Shown: one piece after another, positions 10,072 through 19,214 of the stretch
Numbering within the stretch: the first letter of the stretch is position 1
Layout: each line of letters begins with the position of its first letter
DNA from: Frondihabitans sp. PAMC 28766
GTDB lineage: Bacteria > Actinomycetota > Actinomycetes > Actinomycetales > Microbacteriaceae
Assembly: GCF_001577365.1 (NCBI RefSeq)
Contig: NZ_CP014513.1
Span: forward strand, 2,294,001-2,358,000
Reading direction: 5' to 3'
DNA: 64,000 nucleotides
Notes under the pieces: model-generated
The model's input: only the letters and a program-made list of their open reading frames with translations
What the model was told of the DNA's origin: nothing
Databases searched by the model: none
Made by a program: the position numbers and the translations under genes

Positions 10072-11036
10072 GTGAGTACGACGCCGAACCCGAGCTCTGA
10101 CGACCGATCCGGTGTGATCGACGCCGCCGTGACCGCGTCGACCGGCACAGCGGCGTCAGCGAGTGCCCCGCGCGGAAGCGCCGTCCCCGCAGTCGGCGAG
10201 GGCATCGGCCCGACCGGGCGCCCGCGCACCGAGTTCGCTGTGCCCGCACCGTTGTCGAGCCACGGCCCGGCCCGCATCATCTCGCTCTGCAACCAGAAGG
10301 GCGGGGTCGGCAAGACGACGACCAGCATCAACCTGGGGGCCTCGCTCGCCGAATACGGTCGCCGCGTGCTGGCCGTCGACTTCGACCCGCAGGGCGCCTT
10401 GAGCGCCGGTCTCGGGGTGCAGACCCACGACGTGCCGACCATCTACGACCTGCTGATCGGCACCGTCAAAGACCCTCGCGAGGTGATCCAGTCGACCGGC
10501 GTGCCCGGCCTCGACGTGATCCCCGCGAACATCGACCTGTCGGCTGCCGAAGTGCACCTGGTCAACGAGGTGGCGCGCGAGCAGATCCTGTCGCGAGTGT
10601 TGCGGAAGGTGCAGGCCGACTACGACGTGATCCTGATCGACTGCCAGCCGTCGCTCGGCATCCTGACCGTCAACGCGCTGACCGCGGCGCACGGGGTGCT
10701 CATCCCGCTCGAATGCGAGTTCTTCGCGCTGCGCGGCGTCGCCCTGCTCGTCGAGACGATCGACAAGGTGCGCGACCGCCTCAACGAAGACATCGAGCTC
10801 GACGGCATCCTCGCCACGATGTACGACTCCGCACCCTGCACAGCCGCGAAGTGCTCGAGCGTGTCGTCGACGCCTTCGGCGACAGCGTGCTCGAGACCGT
10901 CATCTCGCGCACCGTGAAGTTCCCCGACGCGTCGGTGGCGGCCTCGCCGATCAACCAGTTCGCGCCGTCGCACCCGGCCGCCGAGGCGTACCGCCAGTTG
11001 GCGAGAGAGTTGATCGCCCGTGGCGCAGCCGCCTGA
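10072..11036 (+). pseudogene. parA: ParA-family chromosome partitioning ATPase, interrupted by a 1-base frameshift
   Basis: The protein is a ParA/Soj-type ATPase for chromosome segregation. A disordered leader of about 70 residues precedes the deviant Walker A box CNQKGGVGKTTTSINLG, then AVDFDPQG and ILIDCQPSLG. At 10830 the frame breaks: DGILATMYDS is followed by ACTCCGCACC, and adding one C there gives the family sequence RTLHSREVLERVVDAFGD, which continues in another frame to TGA 11034-11036. As written the product ends early at 10917 and loses about the last 70 residues. This is a sequence error or a recent lesion. The end overlaps scpA by 17 bases. Confidence 0.9.
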
Positions 11037-11877
11037 GATCGCCGTCTCCACCGATTTTTCGGGCGACGTCTCGGCCGACGTCGAGGCGTCGACGGACACC
11101 TCGTTCGCGGTCAGCCTGTCCAACTTCTCGGGCCCCTTCGACCTGCTGCTCTCGCTGATCACGAAGCGCGAGATGGACATCACCGAGATCGCTCTCAGTG
11201 CCGTCACCGACGAGTTCCTGTCGTATCTCAAGGGGCTCGATTCCGATGAAGAGCTCGACAAGGCGAGCGAGTTCCTCGTCGTCGCCGCCACTCTGCTCGA
11301 CCTCAAGGTCGCCGGCCTGCTGCCGCAGGGCGAGCTCGTCGATGCCGAAGACGTCGCCCTGTTAGAAGCCCGCGACCTGCTGTTCGCGCGACTGCTGCAA
11401 TACCGCGCCTTCAAGCAGGCCGCCGAGTGGTTCGCGACCCGCGGCGAGACCGAGGGGTCGCGCCACGCGCGCAGCGTGCGACTCGAGCAGAAGTTCAGGG
11501 TCTCGACTCCCGAGCTCGTCTGGACGCTCTCGGCCGACGACTTCGCAGCGCTCGCCGCAATGGCGCTGATGCCTCGCGAGGTCCCGACCGTGGGGCTCGA
11601 CCACCTGCATGCGCCCCTCGTGAGCATTCGCGAGCAGGCCGCGATCGTCGTGTCGATGCTCCGTCGCGGTGCTGTGATGAGCTTTCGTGAACTGATCGAC
11701 GGCATCGATGTGAAGGGCGTCGTGATCGCCCGTTTTCTCGCGATCCTCGAGCTGTATCGCAACGCGTCGCTGACCTTCGAGCAGGTCGAACCGCTGGGTG
11801 AGCTCACCATCCGCTGGACGGCCGAGCACTGGACCGAAGAGAACCTCGCCAACCTGGGGGCCGACTATGACGGATGA
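11020..11877 (+). CDS. scpA: Segregation and condensation protein A
   Basis: ScpA is the kleisin subunit that bridges SMC heads in the condensin complex. The N-terminal helical region reads FSGPFDLLLSLITKREMDI (about residues 38-56), which is the conserved ScpA signature. The C-terminal winged helix ends around LTIRWT. The 285-residue length is typical. GTG 11020 overlaps the parA end, and the stop overlaps scpB by 11 bases, so the three genes are a tightly coupled unit. Confidence 0.95.
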   Translation: MAQPPEIAVSTDFSGDVSADVEASTDTSFAVSLSNFSGPFDLLLSLITKREMDITEIALSAVTDEFLSYLKGLDSDEELDKASEFLVVAATLLDLKVAGLLPQGELVDAEDVALLEARDLLFARLLQYRAFKQAAEWFATRGETEGSRHARSVRLEQKFRVSTPELVWTLSADDFAALAAMALMPREVPTVGLDHLHAPLVSIREQAAIVVSMLRRGAVMSFRELIDGIDVKGVVIARFLAILELYRNASLTFEQVEPLGELTIRWTAEHWTEENLANLGADYDG

Positions 11878-12490
11878 GACCACCCCCTCTTCGGATGCCG
11901 CCGACGTCGCGATGCCAGCCCCCGGTGTCCCGATTGCGCGCACGCTCGAAGCGATCCTGATGGTGGCCGACGAGCCGCAGAGCCTCGTCGCGCTGGCCAC
12001 CGCTGTTGGTGCGCCGGTCCCCGCTGTGCGGCAGGCCATCGAGACCCTCGTCGCCGATTTCGACGGGGTCGCAGGCCCCGACGGTGCCCCGACCCAGCGC
12101 CGCGGCTTCGAGCTGCGCGAGGTGGGTGGCGGCTGGCGCTTCTACGTGCGCGAAGAATTCGACCCGATCGTGCGCGACTTCGTGCTCACCCAGAACCCGA
12201 CCCGCCTCTCGCAGGCCGCTCTCGAGACGCTCGCCGTGATCGCCTACAAGCAGCCGATCACCCGCGGCGCGATCGCGCAGATCCGGGCCGTCAACGTCGA
12301 CTCCGTCGTGCGCACGCTGCTCGGCCGCGGGCTCATCACCGAGTCGTTCACCGACGCCGAGACCGGCGCGATCAACTACGAGACGACGGAGCTGCTGTTG
12401 ACCCACCTGGGCATCAACTCGATCGACGATCTGCCCCTCATCTCCCCTCTGCTCGCAGACGGCCAGGGAGGGTTCGACGATGGCGTCTGA
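11867..12490 (+). CDS. scpB: Segregation and condensation protein B
   Basis: ScpB dimers bind the ScpA kleisin in the SMC condensin complex. The 207-residue protein has two winged-helix domains; the signature LSQAALETLAVIAYKQPITR lies at about residues 108-127, followed by GRGLI. The start ATG 11867 is inside the scpA end, and it ends 11 bases inside rluB. The first 25 residues are low-complexity and probably disordered. Confidence 0.95.
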   Translation: MTDETTPSSDAADVAMPAPGVPIARTLEAILMVADEPQSLVALATAVGAPVPAVRQAIETLVADFDGVAGPDGAPTQRRGFELREVGGGWRFYVREEFDPIVRDFVLTQNPTRLSQAALETLAVIAYKQPITRGAIAQIRAVNVDSVVRTLLGRGLITESFTDAETGAINYETTELLLTHLGINSIDDLPLISPLLADGQGGFDDGV

Positions 12491-13796
12491 CAGCCAGGGC
12501 GAGCGCCTGCAGAAGGTCATGGCCGCCGCAGGCATCGCCAGCCGTCGGGTCTCCGAAGACCTCATCGCCGCGGGGCGCGTCACCGTCAACGGAGTGGTCG
12601 TCACCGAGCCCGGGCGCCGAGTCGACGCCGCCGTCGACAAGGTCGTCGTCGACGGGCAGGCCGTGCAGCTCGACGCCTCGCGGCGCTATCTCATGCTGAA
12701 CAAGCCGGTCGGAGTCGTGTCGTCGCTGCGTGACGAGCGGGGCCGCCCCGACCTCACACACTTCACGAAGCACTACCCTGAGCGCCTCTTCAACGTCGGC
12801 CGGCTCGACGCCGAGACCAGCGGCCTCCTCATCCTGACGAACGACGGCGAGCTCGCGCACATCCTGGCGCACCCGTCGTTCGGCGTGCTGAAGACCTACA
12901 TCGCGAAGGTGCAGGGGTCGATCACCCCAGCGACCGCGAAGAAGCTCATCGCCGGCATCGATCTGGAGGACGGCCCGATCGCCGCCGACTCGGCGCGAAT
13001 CGTCGATCGCGGCACCGGCCAGGCGGGCGGCACGAGCATCGTCGAGATCACGCTGCACTCGGGTCGCAACCGCATCGTGCGGCGGATGCTCGACGCCGTC
13101 GGCCATCCGGTCGTCGACCTCGTGCGACGGCAATTCGGGCCGTTGCACCTCGGTGGCCTGCGGGTCGGCGAGGTGCGCGACCTCACCCGCGACGAGCTCG
13201 GCGAGATCTTGACGATCGCGCGCGACTCGGGTGTCGCTCCCGCGTCGGTCGATGCCGCCTCCTCTGACTCTGTCTCTGTCTCATCTGCGAGCGCCGTGGC
13301 GGCCGAGGCGCTGGCCGAGGCCGACGACGCCTCCGGGGTGCACCTCGTCGCCGACGTCGAGGACGACGCCGCGGAGTCGGAGAAGGAGTACTACGACGAA
13401 GACGACGACGAGTACGAGCCCGAGACGGATGCGCGCGACGCGAGCCGTCGTCGCGGTGCCGGTGCCGGGGTCGGGGTTGCGGGCTCGGCAGGTGCCGGCG
13501 CCGAGCGGAGAGTGCCCAAGAAGCAGTACGACAGCGACGGCAACCGCCGACGAGCGGTGAACGGTGACGTCACCGGTGGTCGTGCCCCCGCCGGGGCGGT
13601 GCGTCTCACGGCGGTGCGCCCAGCCGGCGCGCGGAAGTCCGCCGCGAGCAGGACCGCCGCCGCAGGGGTGGCGGGAGCGTGCGATGACCGAGCCTCGCCG
13701 GCTCGAGGGCACGGTGCGCGTCGTCGGCAGCGGCCTGCTGGGCGCCAGCATCGGCCTCGGCCTGACTCAGCAGGGCGTCGACGTTGTGCTCGATGA
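12480..13796 (+). CDS. rluB: Ribosomal large subunit pseudouridine synthase, RluB family
   Basis: This enzyme isomerises a uridine in 23S rRNA. An S4 RNA-binding domain (RLQKVMAAAGIASRR, from about residue 9) precedes the catalytic domain with the Asp of GRLDAETSGLLILTNDG (about residue 123). After about residue 250 comes an acidic stretch rich in Glu, Asp and Tyr and then a long basic Arg/Gly/Ala tail. As read, the frame runs 113 bases into tyrA, which is odd. In the frame that one extra base in the tail would give, it would end GGGSVR at TGA 13685-13687, overlapping the tyrA start as ATGA. The catalytic part is intact either way. Confidence 0.88.
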   Translation: MASDSQGERLQKVMAAAGIASRRVSEDLIAAGRVTVNGVVVTEPGRRVDAAVDKVVVDGQAVQLDASRRYLMLNKPVGVVSSLRDERGRPDLTHFTKHYPERLFNVGRLDAETSGLLILTNDGELAHILAHPSFGVLKTYIAKVQGSITPATAKKLIAGIDLEDGPIAADSARIVDRGTGQAGGTSIVEITLHSGRNRIVRRMLDAVGHPVVDLVRRQFGPLHLGGLRVGEVRDLTRDELGEILTIARDSGVAPASVDAASSDSVSVSSASAVAAEALAEADDASGVHLVADVEDDAAESEKEYYDEDDDEYEPETDARDASRRRGAGAGVGVAGSAGAGAERRVPKKQYDSDGNRRRAVNGDVTGGRAPAGAVRLTAVRPAGARKSAASRTAAAGVAGACDDRASPARGHGARRRQRPAGRQHRPRPDSAGRRRCAR

Positions 13797-14772
13797 CGCG
13801 TCGCCTGCCGCTCGCAACCTCGCCATCGACTACGGCGCCGGGCGTGCAGCTCGCGACGGTGACGCACCCGTGCTGATCGTCGTCTGCGTGCCGCCCGACG
13901 TCACCGCCGAGATCGTCGCTCGCGAACTCGTCGCGTACCCGGAGGCGCTTGTCACCGACGTCGCGAGCGTGAAGGTCGCCCCGCTGCGCGACCTGGTGGC
14001 GGGCGGCGCCGACGTCTCGAGGTACATCGGTTCGCATCCGATGGCCGGCCGCGAGCGCGGCGGCCCGATCTCGGCTCGCGCCGACCTCTTCGTCGGGCGA
14101 CCCTGGGTCGTCGCCGGACACGACGGCATCACGTATCGGGCGGCAGCGCCACTCGAAGACCTTATCCTCGACCTTGGTGCGACTCCGATCGAGATGACCC
14201 CGGAGGAGCACGACGCCGGGGTCGCCGTCGTCTCGCACGCCCCGCAGGTGGTCTCGTCGCTGATGGCCGCGCGTCTGCGCGACGCGTCGGACGCGTCGCT
14301 CGGCCTGGCGGGCCAGGGAGTCCGCGACGTCACCAGGATCGCCGCCTCCGACCCCGCCCTGTGGGTGCAGATCCTGGGGGCGAACTCGCAGCGAGTCGAA
14401 GAGGTGCTGCGCGAGCTGCGCGACGACCTCGACGACGTGATCGACGCGCTGGCGGCCCCGTCGGATCCTGGTGCGCTGAAGACCATCGCCGAGACCATCG
14501 GCTCTGGCAACGCCGGTGTCGCCCGTCTGCCGGGAAAGCACGGGCAGTCGACCGTCTTCACCCAGGTCGTCGTGATGGTCGACGACAAGCCCGGCGAGCT
14601 CGGCCGACTCTTCACCGAGATGGGCGAGATCGACGTCAACCTCGAAGACCTGCGCCTCGAGCACTCGCCCGGCGCTCAGTTCGGCCTCGCCGAGGTGAGC
14701 GTGGTGCCCGAGCACGAAGAACGCCTGATCGACGACTTGGCCAAGCGTGGCTGGACCGTCGCCGGGCGCTGA
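13684..14772 (+). CDS. tyrA: Prephenate dehydrogenase
   Basis: TyrA oxidatively decarboxylates prephenate for tyrosine synthesis, using NAD(P). The Rossmann motif VVGSGLLGASIG lies at about residues 13-24, and SHPMAGRERGG is the conserved active-site stretch at about residue 118. A C-terminal ACT domain (VMVDDKPGELGRLF, from about residue 298) suggests feedback control by an amino acid, probably tyrosine. ATG 13684 is chosen because the protein family begins here; a longer frame lies in the rluB tail. It is followed by cmk after 27 bases. Confidence 0.95.
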   Translation: MTEPRRLEGTVRVVGSGLLGASIGLGLTQQGVDVVLDDASPAARNLAIDYGAGRAARDGDAPVLIVVCVPPDVTAEIVARELVAYPEALVTDVASVKVAPLRDLVAGGADVSRYIGSHPMAGRERGGPISARADLFVGRPWVVAGHDGITYRAAAPLEDLILDLGATPIEMTPEEHDAGVAVVSHAPQVVSSLMAARLRDASDASLGLAGQGVRDVTRIAASDPALWVQILGANSQRVEEVLRELRDDLDDVIDALAAPSDPGALKTIAETIGSGNAGVARLPGKHGQSTVFTQVVVMVDDKPGELGRLFTEMGEIDVNLEDLRLEHSPGAQFGLAEVSVVPEHEERLIDDLAKRGWTVAGR

Positions 14773-14799
14773 ACCACCACCGAGAGAAAGCTTTACCGC

Positions 14800-15591
14800 A
14801 TGAGCCCCACCGACCCGAGCCTGCCCGACGCCCCGAACACCTCGGAGGGTCTCGGCGAGTGGAAGGGCGACCTGTACGACCGCTTCCGGTCGTCGTCGCT
14901 CTACGGCTCGACCGAATTTCGACCCGTCGTCGTCGCCGTCGACGGACCGGCGGGCAGCGGGAAGTCGAGTGTGAGCAGGGCCGCCGCGCGGGCGCTCGGT
15001 TTCGACTATCAGGACACCGGGGCCGCGTACCGGGCGTTCGCACTTCACGCCGTCGAGTCGGGCGTCGATCTGACCGACGCCACCGCTGTGATCGGGTCGA
15101 TCGACTCGTTCGAATACGAGATCGGTACCGACCCCGACGACTACTTCGTGAGAGTCGGTGACCGTGACGTGACCGACGCGATCCGGACGCCCCGCGTCAC
15201 CGCGTCGGTGGCGAACGTCTCGAAGATCCCCGAGGTGCGGGCGTTCTTGGTCGAGCTGTTCCGTCGCGTGATCCAGGCGACCGCGAAGCCCGGCATCGTC
15301 ACGGAGGGGAGGGACATCACGACGGTGGTGGCGCCTGATGCGCCGGTGCGGATCCTGCTGACGGCCAGCGAAGAGGCTAGAATGGCGAGGCGTTCCGCAG
15401 AGGTCACGGGGCAGAGTGCCGAAGAGACAGCCAGGCAGCTCGCCACGCGCGACCGGCAGGACAGCAAGGTAGTCGACTTCATGACAGCCGCCGACGGCGT
15501 CACGACCCTCGACTCCACCGATCTCGACTTCGACCAGACCGTCTCGGCTGTGGTCGAGCTCGTACGGGCCGGGGCCAGCCAGCAGGGCTGA
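14800..15591 (+). CDS. cmk: Cytidylate kinase
   Basis: Cmk phosphorylates CMP and dCMP. The P-loop [16 protein letters not shown] lies at about residues 48-63, followed by [10 protein letters not shown] for substrate binding and [14 protein letters not shown] 38-residue leader precedes the core, longer than in enteric Cmk, but the ATG at 14800 after GAGAGAAAG is the only well-placed start. It sits between tyrA and der, as in many actinobacteria. Confidence 0.96.
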   Translation: MSPTDPSLPDAPNTSEGLGEWKGDLYDRFRSSSLYGSTEFRPVVVAVDGPAGSGKSSVSRAAARALGFDYQDTGAAYRAFALHAVESGVDLTDATAVIGSIDSFEYEIGTDPDDYFVRVGDRDVTDAIRTPRVTASVANVSKIPEVRAFLVELFRRVIQATAKPGIVTEGRDITTVVAPDAPVRILLTASEEARMARRSAEVTGQSAEETARQLATRDRQDSKVVDFMTAADGVTTLDSTDLDFDQTVSAVVELVRAGASQQG

Positions 15592-15630
15592 ACCGGGCCC
15601 GTCCGGCACCAATACTTCAAGGAGCCCTCG

Positions 15631-17151
15631 ATGGCAGACACTGATTTCACCTCCGACGAGGGGCCCGAGCTCGACGACTCGATGGTCGAGCGTCTGCAGA
15701 CCATCGACGAGGCCGATGCCGAGCAACGAGCCTCCGCTCTCCGACAGGGGCTGTCCGACTACGAGCTCGACGAAGAAGACCTCGATGTGCTCGAGGCCGG
15801 CGACTGGGACCCGAACGCGATCACCTACGCCCCGGCGCTGCCGGTCCTGGCCATAGTCGGCCGGCCGAACGTCGGCAAGTCGCAACTCGTCAACCGCATC
15901 CTCGGCCGTCGTGAGGCCGTCGTCGAAGACAAGCCGGGCGTGACCCGCGACCGCGTCTCGTACAAGGCCGAATGGGCCGGCCGCCGCTTCACCCTCGTCG
16001 ACACCGGCGGGTGGGAGCCCGACGCGCTCGGCATCGACGCGTCGGTAGCCATGCAGGCCGAGGTCGCCGTCGACCTCGCCGACGCCGTGCTCTTCGTGGT
16101 CGACGTCAACGTCGGTGCGACCTCGACCGACGAGCACGTGGTGAAGATGCTTCGCGCGACTCACAAGCCGGTCATTCTTGTCGCGAACAAGACGGACGAC
16201 GACCGCAAGGCGATCGAGGCCTCGGAGCTGTGGAGCCTCGGCCTCGGCGAGCCCTTCCCGGTCTCGGCGCTGCACGGCCGCGGCGTCGCCGACCTTCTCG
16301 ACAAGGCGATGAACACCCTGCCGGCTGTCTCGAACGTGGCCAAGGAGGAGATCGGCGGGCCCCGCCGCGTCGCCATTCTCGGTCGTCCGAACGTCGGCAA
16401 GTCGTCGCTGCTCAACCGGGCAGCGGGCGAAGAGCGTGTCGTCGTCAACGAGCTCGCCGGCACGACTCGTGACCCCGTCGACGAGCAGGTCGAGATCGGC
16501 GGCCGCATCTGGACGTTCGTCGACACCGCGGGGATCCGCAAGCGCGTGCACCTCCAGCAGGGTGCCGACTTCTACGCGTCTCTCCGCACCTCGGCCGCGC
16601 TCGAGAAGGCCGAGGTCGCGGTCGTCGTGCTCGACGTCACCGAGCCGATCTCGACGCAGGACCTGCGCATCATCGACCTCGTGCTCGAGTCGGGCCGCGC
16701 GCTCGTGCTCGCGTTCAACAAGTGGGATCTCCTCGACGACGACCGTCGACGTTATCTCGAGCGCGAGATCGAGCAGGATCTCGACCACGTCTCGTGGGCC
16801 CCGCGCGTCAACATCTCGGCGAAGACCGGTCGGCACCTCGAACGCCTCGTGCCGGCCCTCGAGCTCGCGCTCGAATCGTGGGACACCCGCATCCCCACGG
16901 GCAAGTTCAACGCGCTGCTTGCCGAGCTCACGCAGGAGCACCCGCACCCGGTGCGCGGTGGCAAGCAGCCCCGCATCCTCTTCGGCACCCAGGCGGCCAA
17001 CCGCCCGCCGACGTTCGTGCTCTTCACCACAGGCTTTTTGGACCCGCAGTACCGCCGATTCATCACGCGGCGTCTGCGCGAGATCTTCGGCTTCGAGGGC
17101 ACCCCGATCAATGTCAACATGCGAGTGCGGGAGAAGCGCAAGCGCTCGTAA
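15631..17151 (+). CDS. der: Ribosome biogenesis GTPase Der (EngA)
   Basis: Der is a tandem GTPase needed for 50S subunit assembly. Two GTP-binding domains are visible: [13 protein letters not shown] with DTGGWE and NKTD in the first, and [13 protein letters not shown] with DTAGIRKR and NKWD in the second. A C-terminal KH-like domain ends in [13 protein letters not shown]. The acidic 65-residue leader is normal for actinobacterial Der. AAGGAG lies nine bases before ATG 15631. At 506 residues it is full length and closes the conserved cluster. Confidence 0.97.
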   Translation: MADTDFTSDEGPELDDSMVERLQTIDEADAEQRASALRQGLSDYELDEEDLDVLEAGDWDPNAITYAPALPVLAIVGRPNVGKSQLVNRILGRREAVVEDKPGVTRDRVSYKAEWAGRRFTLVDTGGWEPDALGIDASVAMQAEVAVDLADAVLFVVDVNVGATSTDEHVVKMLRATHKPVILVANKTDDDRKAIEASELWSLGLGEPFPVSALHGRGVADLLDKAMNTLPAVSNVAKEEIGGPRRVAILGRPNVGKSSLLNRAAGEERVVVNELAGTTRDPVDEQVEIGGRIWTFVDTAGIRKRVHLQQGADFYASLRTSAALEKAEVAVVVLDVTEPISTQDLRIIDLVLESGRALVLAFNKWDLLDDDRRRYLEREIEQDLDHVSWAPRVNISAKTGRHLERLVPALELALESWDTRIPTGKFNALLAELTQEHPHPVRGGKQPRILFGTQAANRPPTFVLFTTGFLDPQYRRFITRRLREIFGFEGTPINVNMRVREKRKRS

Positions 17152-17178
17152 CGCACTTCCGGTTTCGATCGGCACCCT

Positions 17179-17667
17179 CTACACCTCGTCGTGGAAGCGC
17201 CGGAGCGTCGCCATCAGGCGTTCGTCGGCGACGTGCCGCTCGGCAGCCAGGGTCGCGAGATCCCTCGATGCCGCATCGGACGCCCGGAGCAGTTCACGGT
17301 ACGGCCGGGCACCGTCGGAGCCTTCTGCGTGGCCGGAGAGCTGTGCCGTGGCCTCGAGGAAGAGCGTCTGGGGCCGACGTGCTCGTTCGGCAATGCTCTC
17401 GACGGCTGTGACGTAGTCGCCGAGAGCCCGGAACTCGCAGGCTGCCCAGGTGTGCAGCGAACTCCACGAAGCGGCCGCTGCGTCGGTGTCGCCACGCCAC
17501 GCGTCAGCGTCGTCGCCCGTCCAGACGTCTGGCACCTGCATGGTGGTGTGGCGGACCGTCAGATAAATGGCCTCTGCGTGGTCGCGCACACCGGCGAGTG
17601 TGGCCATGCGGTCGAGCAGGCCGTCGAGGTCGCCCGCGCCCGGATCGGCAGGCGTCCAGCCGGTCAC
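17179..17667 (-). CDS. WXG-domain protein without hydrolase domain (paralogue of the 46.7 and 58.5 kb genes)
   Basis: This 162-residue helical protein aligns along its length with the N-terminal domains of the two DUF1023 hydrolases in this window. Shared points are DPGAGDLDGL near the start, DHAEAIY, the WTG (WXG) turn at about residue 45, LHTWAACEFRALGDYV and ESIAERARR. It stops where the hydrolase genes continue into a linker and catalytic domain. GTG 17665-17667 overlaps the preceding WXG100-like gene as GTGA. No lipoprotein genes follow; der ends 28 bases away. It may be a stand-alone secreted partner or the remnant of a longer gene. No ESX secretion gene is nearby. Confidence 0.75.
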   Translation of the reverse strand: MTGWTPADPGAGDLDGLLDRMATLAGVRDHAEAIYLTVRHTTMQVPDVWTGDDADAWRGDTDAAAASWSSLHTWAACEFRALGDYVTAVESIAERARRPQTLFLEATAQLSGHAEGSDGARPYRELLRASDAASRDLATLAAERHVADERLMATLRRFHDEV

Positions 17668-17924
17668 CGGTCGGCTGCCCGAGCGGCAGCTGCGCCGAGG
17701 GCTTCCAGAGCGAACTCGGCGTGCGCCCACCGCGAGGAGAAGGCCGTCGAGTCGGCGCTGAGAGCCTCTGCCACGCGGGGGTGCCCGCACCCGTCGACAT
17801 GGCGGAGGCGGCCAGGCGGGCCCGAGTGGGCGAGCCCGCCCAGAGCGAAAGCGAGAGCGAGAATGGCTTCCGAATCGAATCGGTCGTTGATCGCGCGTGT
17901 ATCGGCCGCGCGAAAGTCGGACAT
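17664..17924 (-). CDS. WXG100-like small protein, first gene of the orphan pair
   Basis: This 86-residue protein shares a pattern with the small proteins at 46372-46653 and 58536-58856: a Cys-Gly pair (VDGCGHP), then about 17 residues later a Phe, three residues, and Trp (AFSSRWAHA), then an Ala-rich helix. The order small gene then larger WXG gene, with overlap, is the same in all three loci. ATG 17922-17924 has no clear ribosome site, so the true start may differ. It is probably an ESAT-6/WXG100-like helical hairpin, although no WXG triplet is present. Function unknown. Confidence 0.65.
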   Translation of the reverse strand: MSDFRAADTRAINDRFDSEAILALAFALGGLAHSGPPGRLRHVDGCGHPRVAEALSADSTAFSSRWAHAEFALEALGAAAARAADR

Positions 17925-18163
17925 GTCGGGTCAGGCGCGGAGGGCGCCGGGGATGGTGGCCTGCTGACCATCGGATGAGAGGTGGAACGGTGCCATGGGA
18001 AACCCCTTGCTGTGCAATGAACGAACCCGTCTGCGGATCCTGCGGCCACCGTATCGGCATGAGGAATGTCACACAACCCGATCTCCCAGGCTGTGGAGAA
18101 CTTTTTTCCCGACACGATGAGGCACGATGGTGTCAGCACTTTTCTGATGGAGGACGACCGATC

Positions 18164-18715
18164 ATGGCCACCCCGTCGCCGACCGGCGGCTTTGCGCTGG
18201 CGCACCGCATCGAGGCGCGCGCCGACGGCCTGTGGCGCACCCTCCGGATCGACCGCCTGGCTGGTGGTCGGCAGCGCGCCTACATCGTGAGAGAAGACAT
18301 GCGTCGACACCCGATGACGGTTCGCGCCTTCAAGACGCTCCGCTGGCTGCTGCTGCTCGAGACGCTCGTCGGCGTCACGGCGATCGTCATCGCCGTCAGC
18401 CTCACCGCACACGGCGTCACCGTCGGCTGGGCCGTCTGGTTTCGAGCGACGGTCGTGCTGATGATCACGTTGTCGATCTACGTCTTCGCGTGGCGGGCCC
18501 AACTCGGCTACTACTGGGCGTATTCGCGGATGAAGCTGTTCAGCCGCATCTTCCCGGTCGTGACCGTGGTGATCGCGCTCATCCCGGGGCTCTACCCCGA
18601 GTGGATGGTAGTCGAGCAGCTGATCTTCTCCGGCCTCATGGTCGTGATCGCCGTGCTGCTGTCGACCGCTCACCTGCGCGCGGTCTTCCCTCGGCCGCCA
18701 CGTCGCTCGGTTTAG
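18164..18715 (+). CDS. Small integral membrane protein, function unknown
   Basis: The product has 183 residues: about 55 soluble residues, then four predicted membrane segments (about residues 58-80, 88-108, 125-145 and 150-172) and a short basic end. ATG 18164 is supported by GGAGGA ten bases upstream. No family is recognised. It converges on the hxlR-type gene, with a 4-base overlap of the two stop codons. Nothing in the sequence suggests a substrate. Confidence 0.75.
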   Translation: MATPSPTGGFALAHRIEARADGLWRTLRIDRLAGGRQRAYIVREDMRRHPMTVRAFKTLRWLLLLETLVGVTAIVIAVSLTAHGVTVGWAVWFRATVVLMITLSIYVFAWRAQLGYYWAYSRMKLFSRIFPVVTVVIALIPGLYPEWMVVEQLIFSGLMVVIAVLLSTAHLRAVFPRPPRRSV

Positions 18716-19161
18716 CGGGGAGAGCGGCTCATCGACACGTCTGGCGTGTCGACGACGCGCCCGTCGCCGGTGACGAAGGCGATACTCAGCCGCTCACCAC
18801 TTGAGGCTTCGGTGTATCGCCCGCCGAGCACCTGCGCGGCCGGCCGATGATCTGCACCCCAGCGGCCGAGGGCCGCCAGCACGGGCATCAGATCGCGGCC
18901 GGCTTCGGTGAGGAGGTACTCTTCCCGCTCGCGCGAACCGGCTTCGCGATACGTGTGGCGCGCGAGCACCCCTGCCTCGACGAGCGTGGTCAGGCGCGCC
19001 GTCAGGATGTCGGGGGAGACCCCGAGCGATGAGCGGAATTCGGAGAAGCGAGTGACGCCGTAGAACGCATCGCGCACGATCAACAGCGCCCAGCGCTCGC
19101 CGAGGACCTCGAGACTGCGGGCGATGCCGCAGGTGGGGTCGGGCAATGTACGAGGTGGCAT
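18712..19161 (-). CDS. HxlR-family transcriptional regulator
   Basis: This 149-residue winged-helix regulator starts at ATG 19159-19161, seven bases after TGGAGG. The HxlR core is clear: CGIARSLEVLGERWALLIVRDAF (about residues 11-33) with the Cys often used as redox or electrophile sensor, then TRFSEFRSSLGVSPDILTARL. A C-terminal extension of about 40 residues follows. It is divergently transcribed from an MFS exporter across only 53 bases, which suggests that it represses both itself and the transporter. Confidence 0.92.
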   Translation of the reverse strand: MPPRTLPDPTCGIARSLEVLGERWALLIVRDAFYGVTRFSEFRSSLGVSPDILTARLTTLVEAGVLARHTYREAGSREREEYLLTEAGRDLMPVLAALGRWGADHRPAAQVLGGRYTEASSGERLSIAFVTGDGRVVDTPDVSMSRSPR

Positions 19162-19179
19162 GCCTCCAGTGTACCTCGA

Positions 19180-19208
19180 TTGGCTTTTCGTATCCAGCCT
19201 GCTATGGT
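19180..19208 (+). promoter_or_regulatory. Promoter of the MFS transporter gene, leaderless
   Basis: TTGGCT (19180-19185), a 17-base spacer and TATGGT (19203-19208) form a good sigma-70-type promoter. Only six bases separate the -10 box from ATG 19215, so the mRNA is probably leaderless. The whole region lies in the divergent gap with the HxlR gene, so its operator should overlap. Confidence 0.65.
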
Positions 19209-19214
19209 CGCCGC

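Noticed and set aside
13606..17175. 1189-residue open frame on the - strand
   Set aside because: It lies across tyrA, cmk and der, whose products have clear family motifs; the antisense frame has none.
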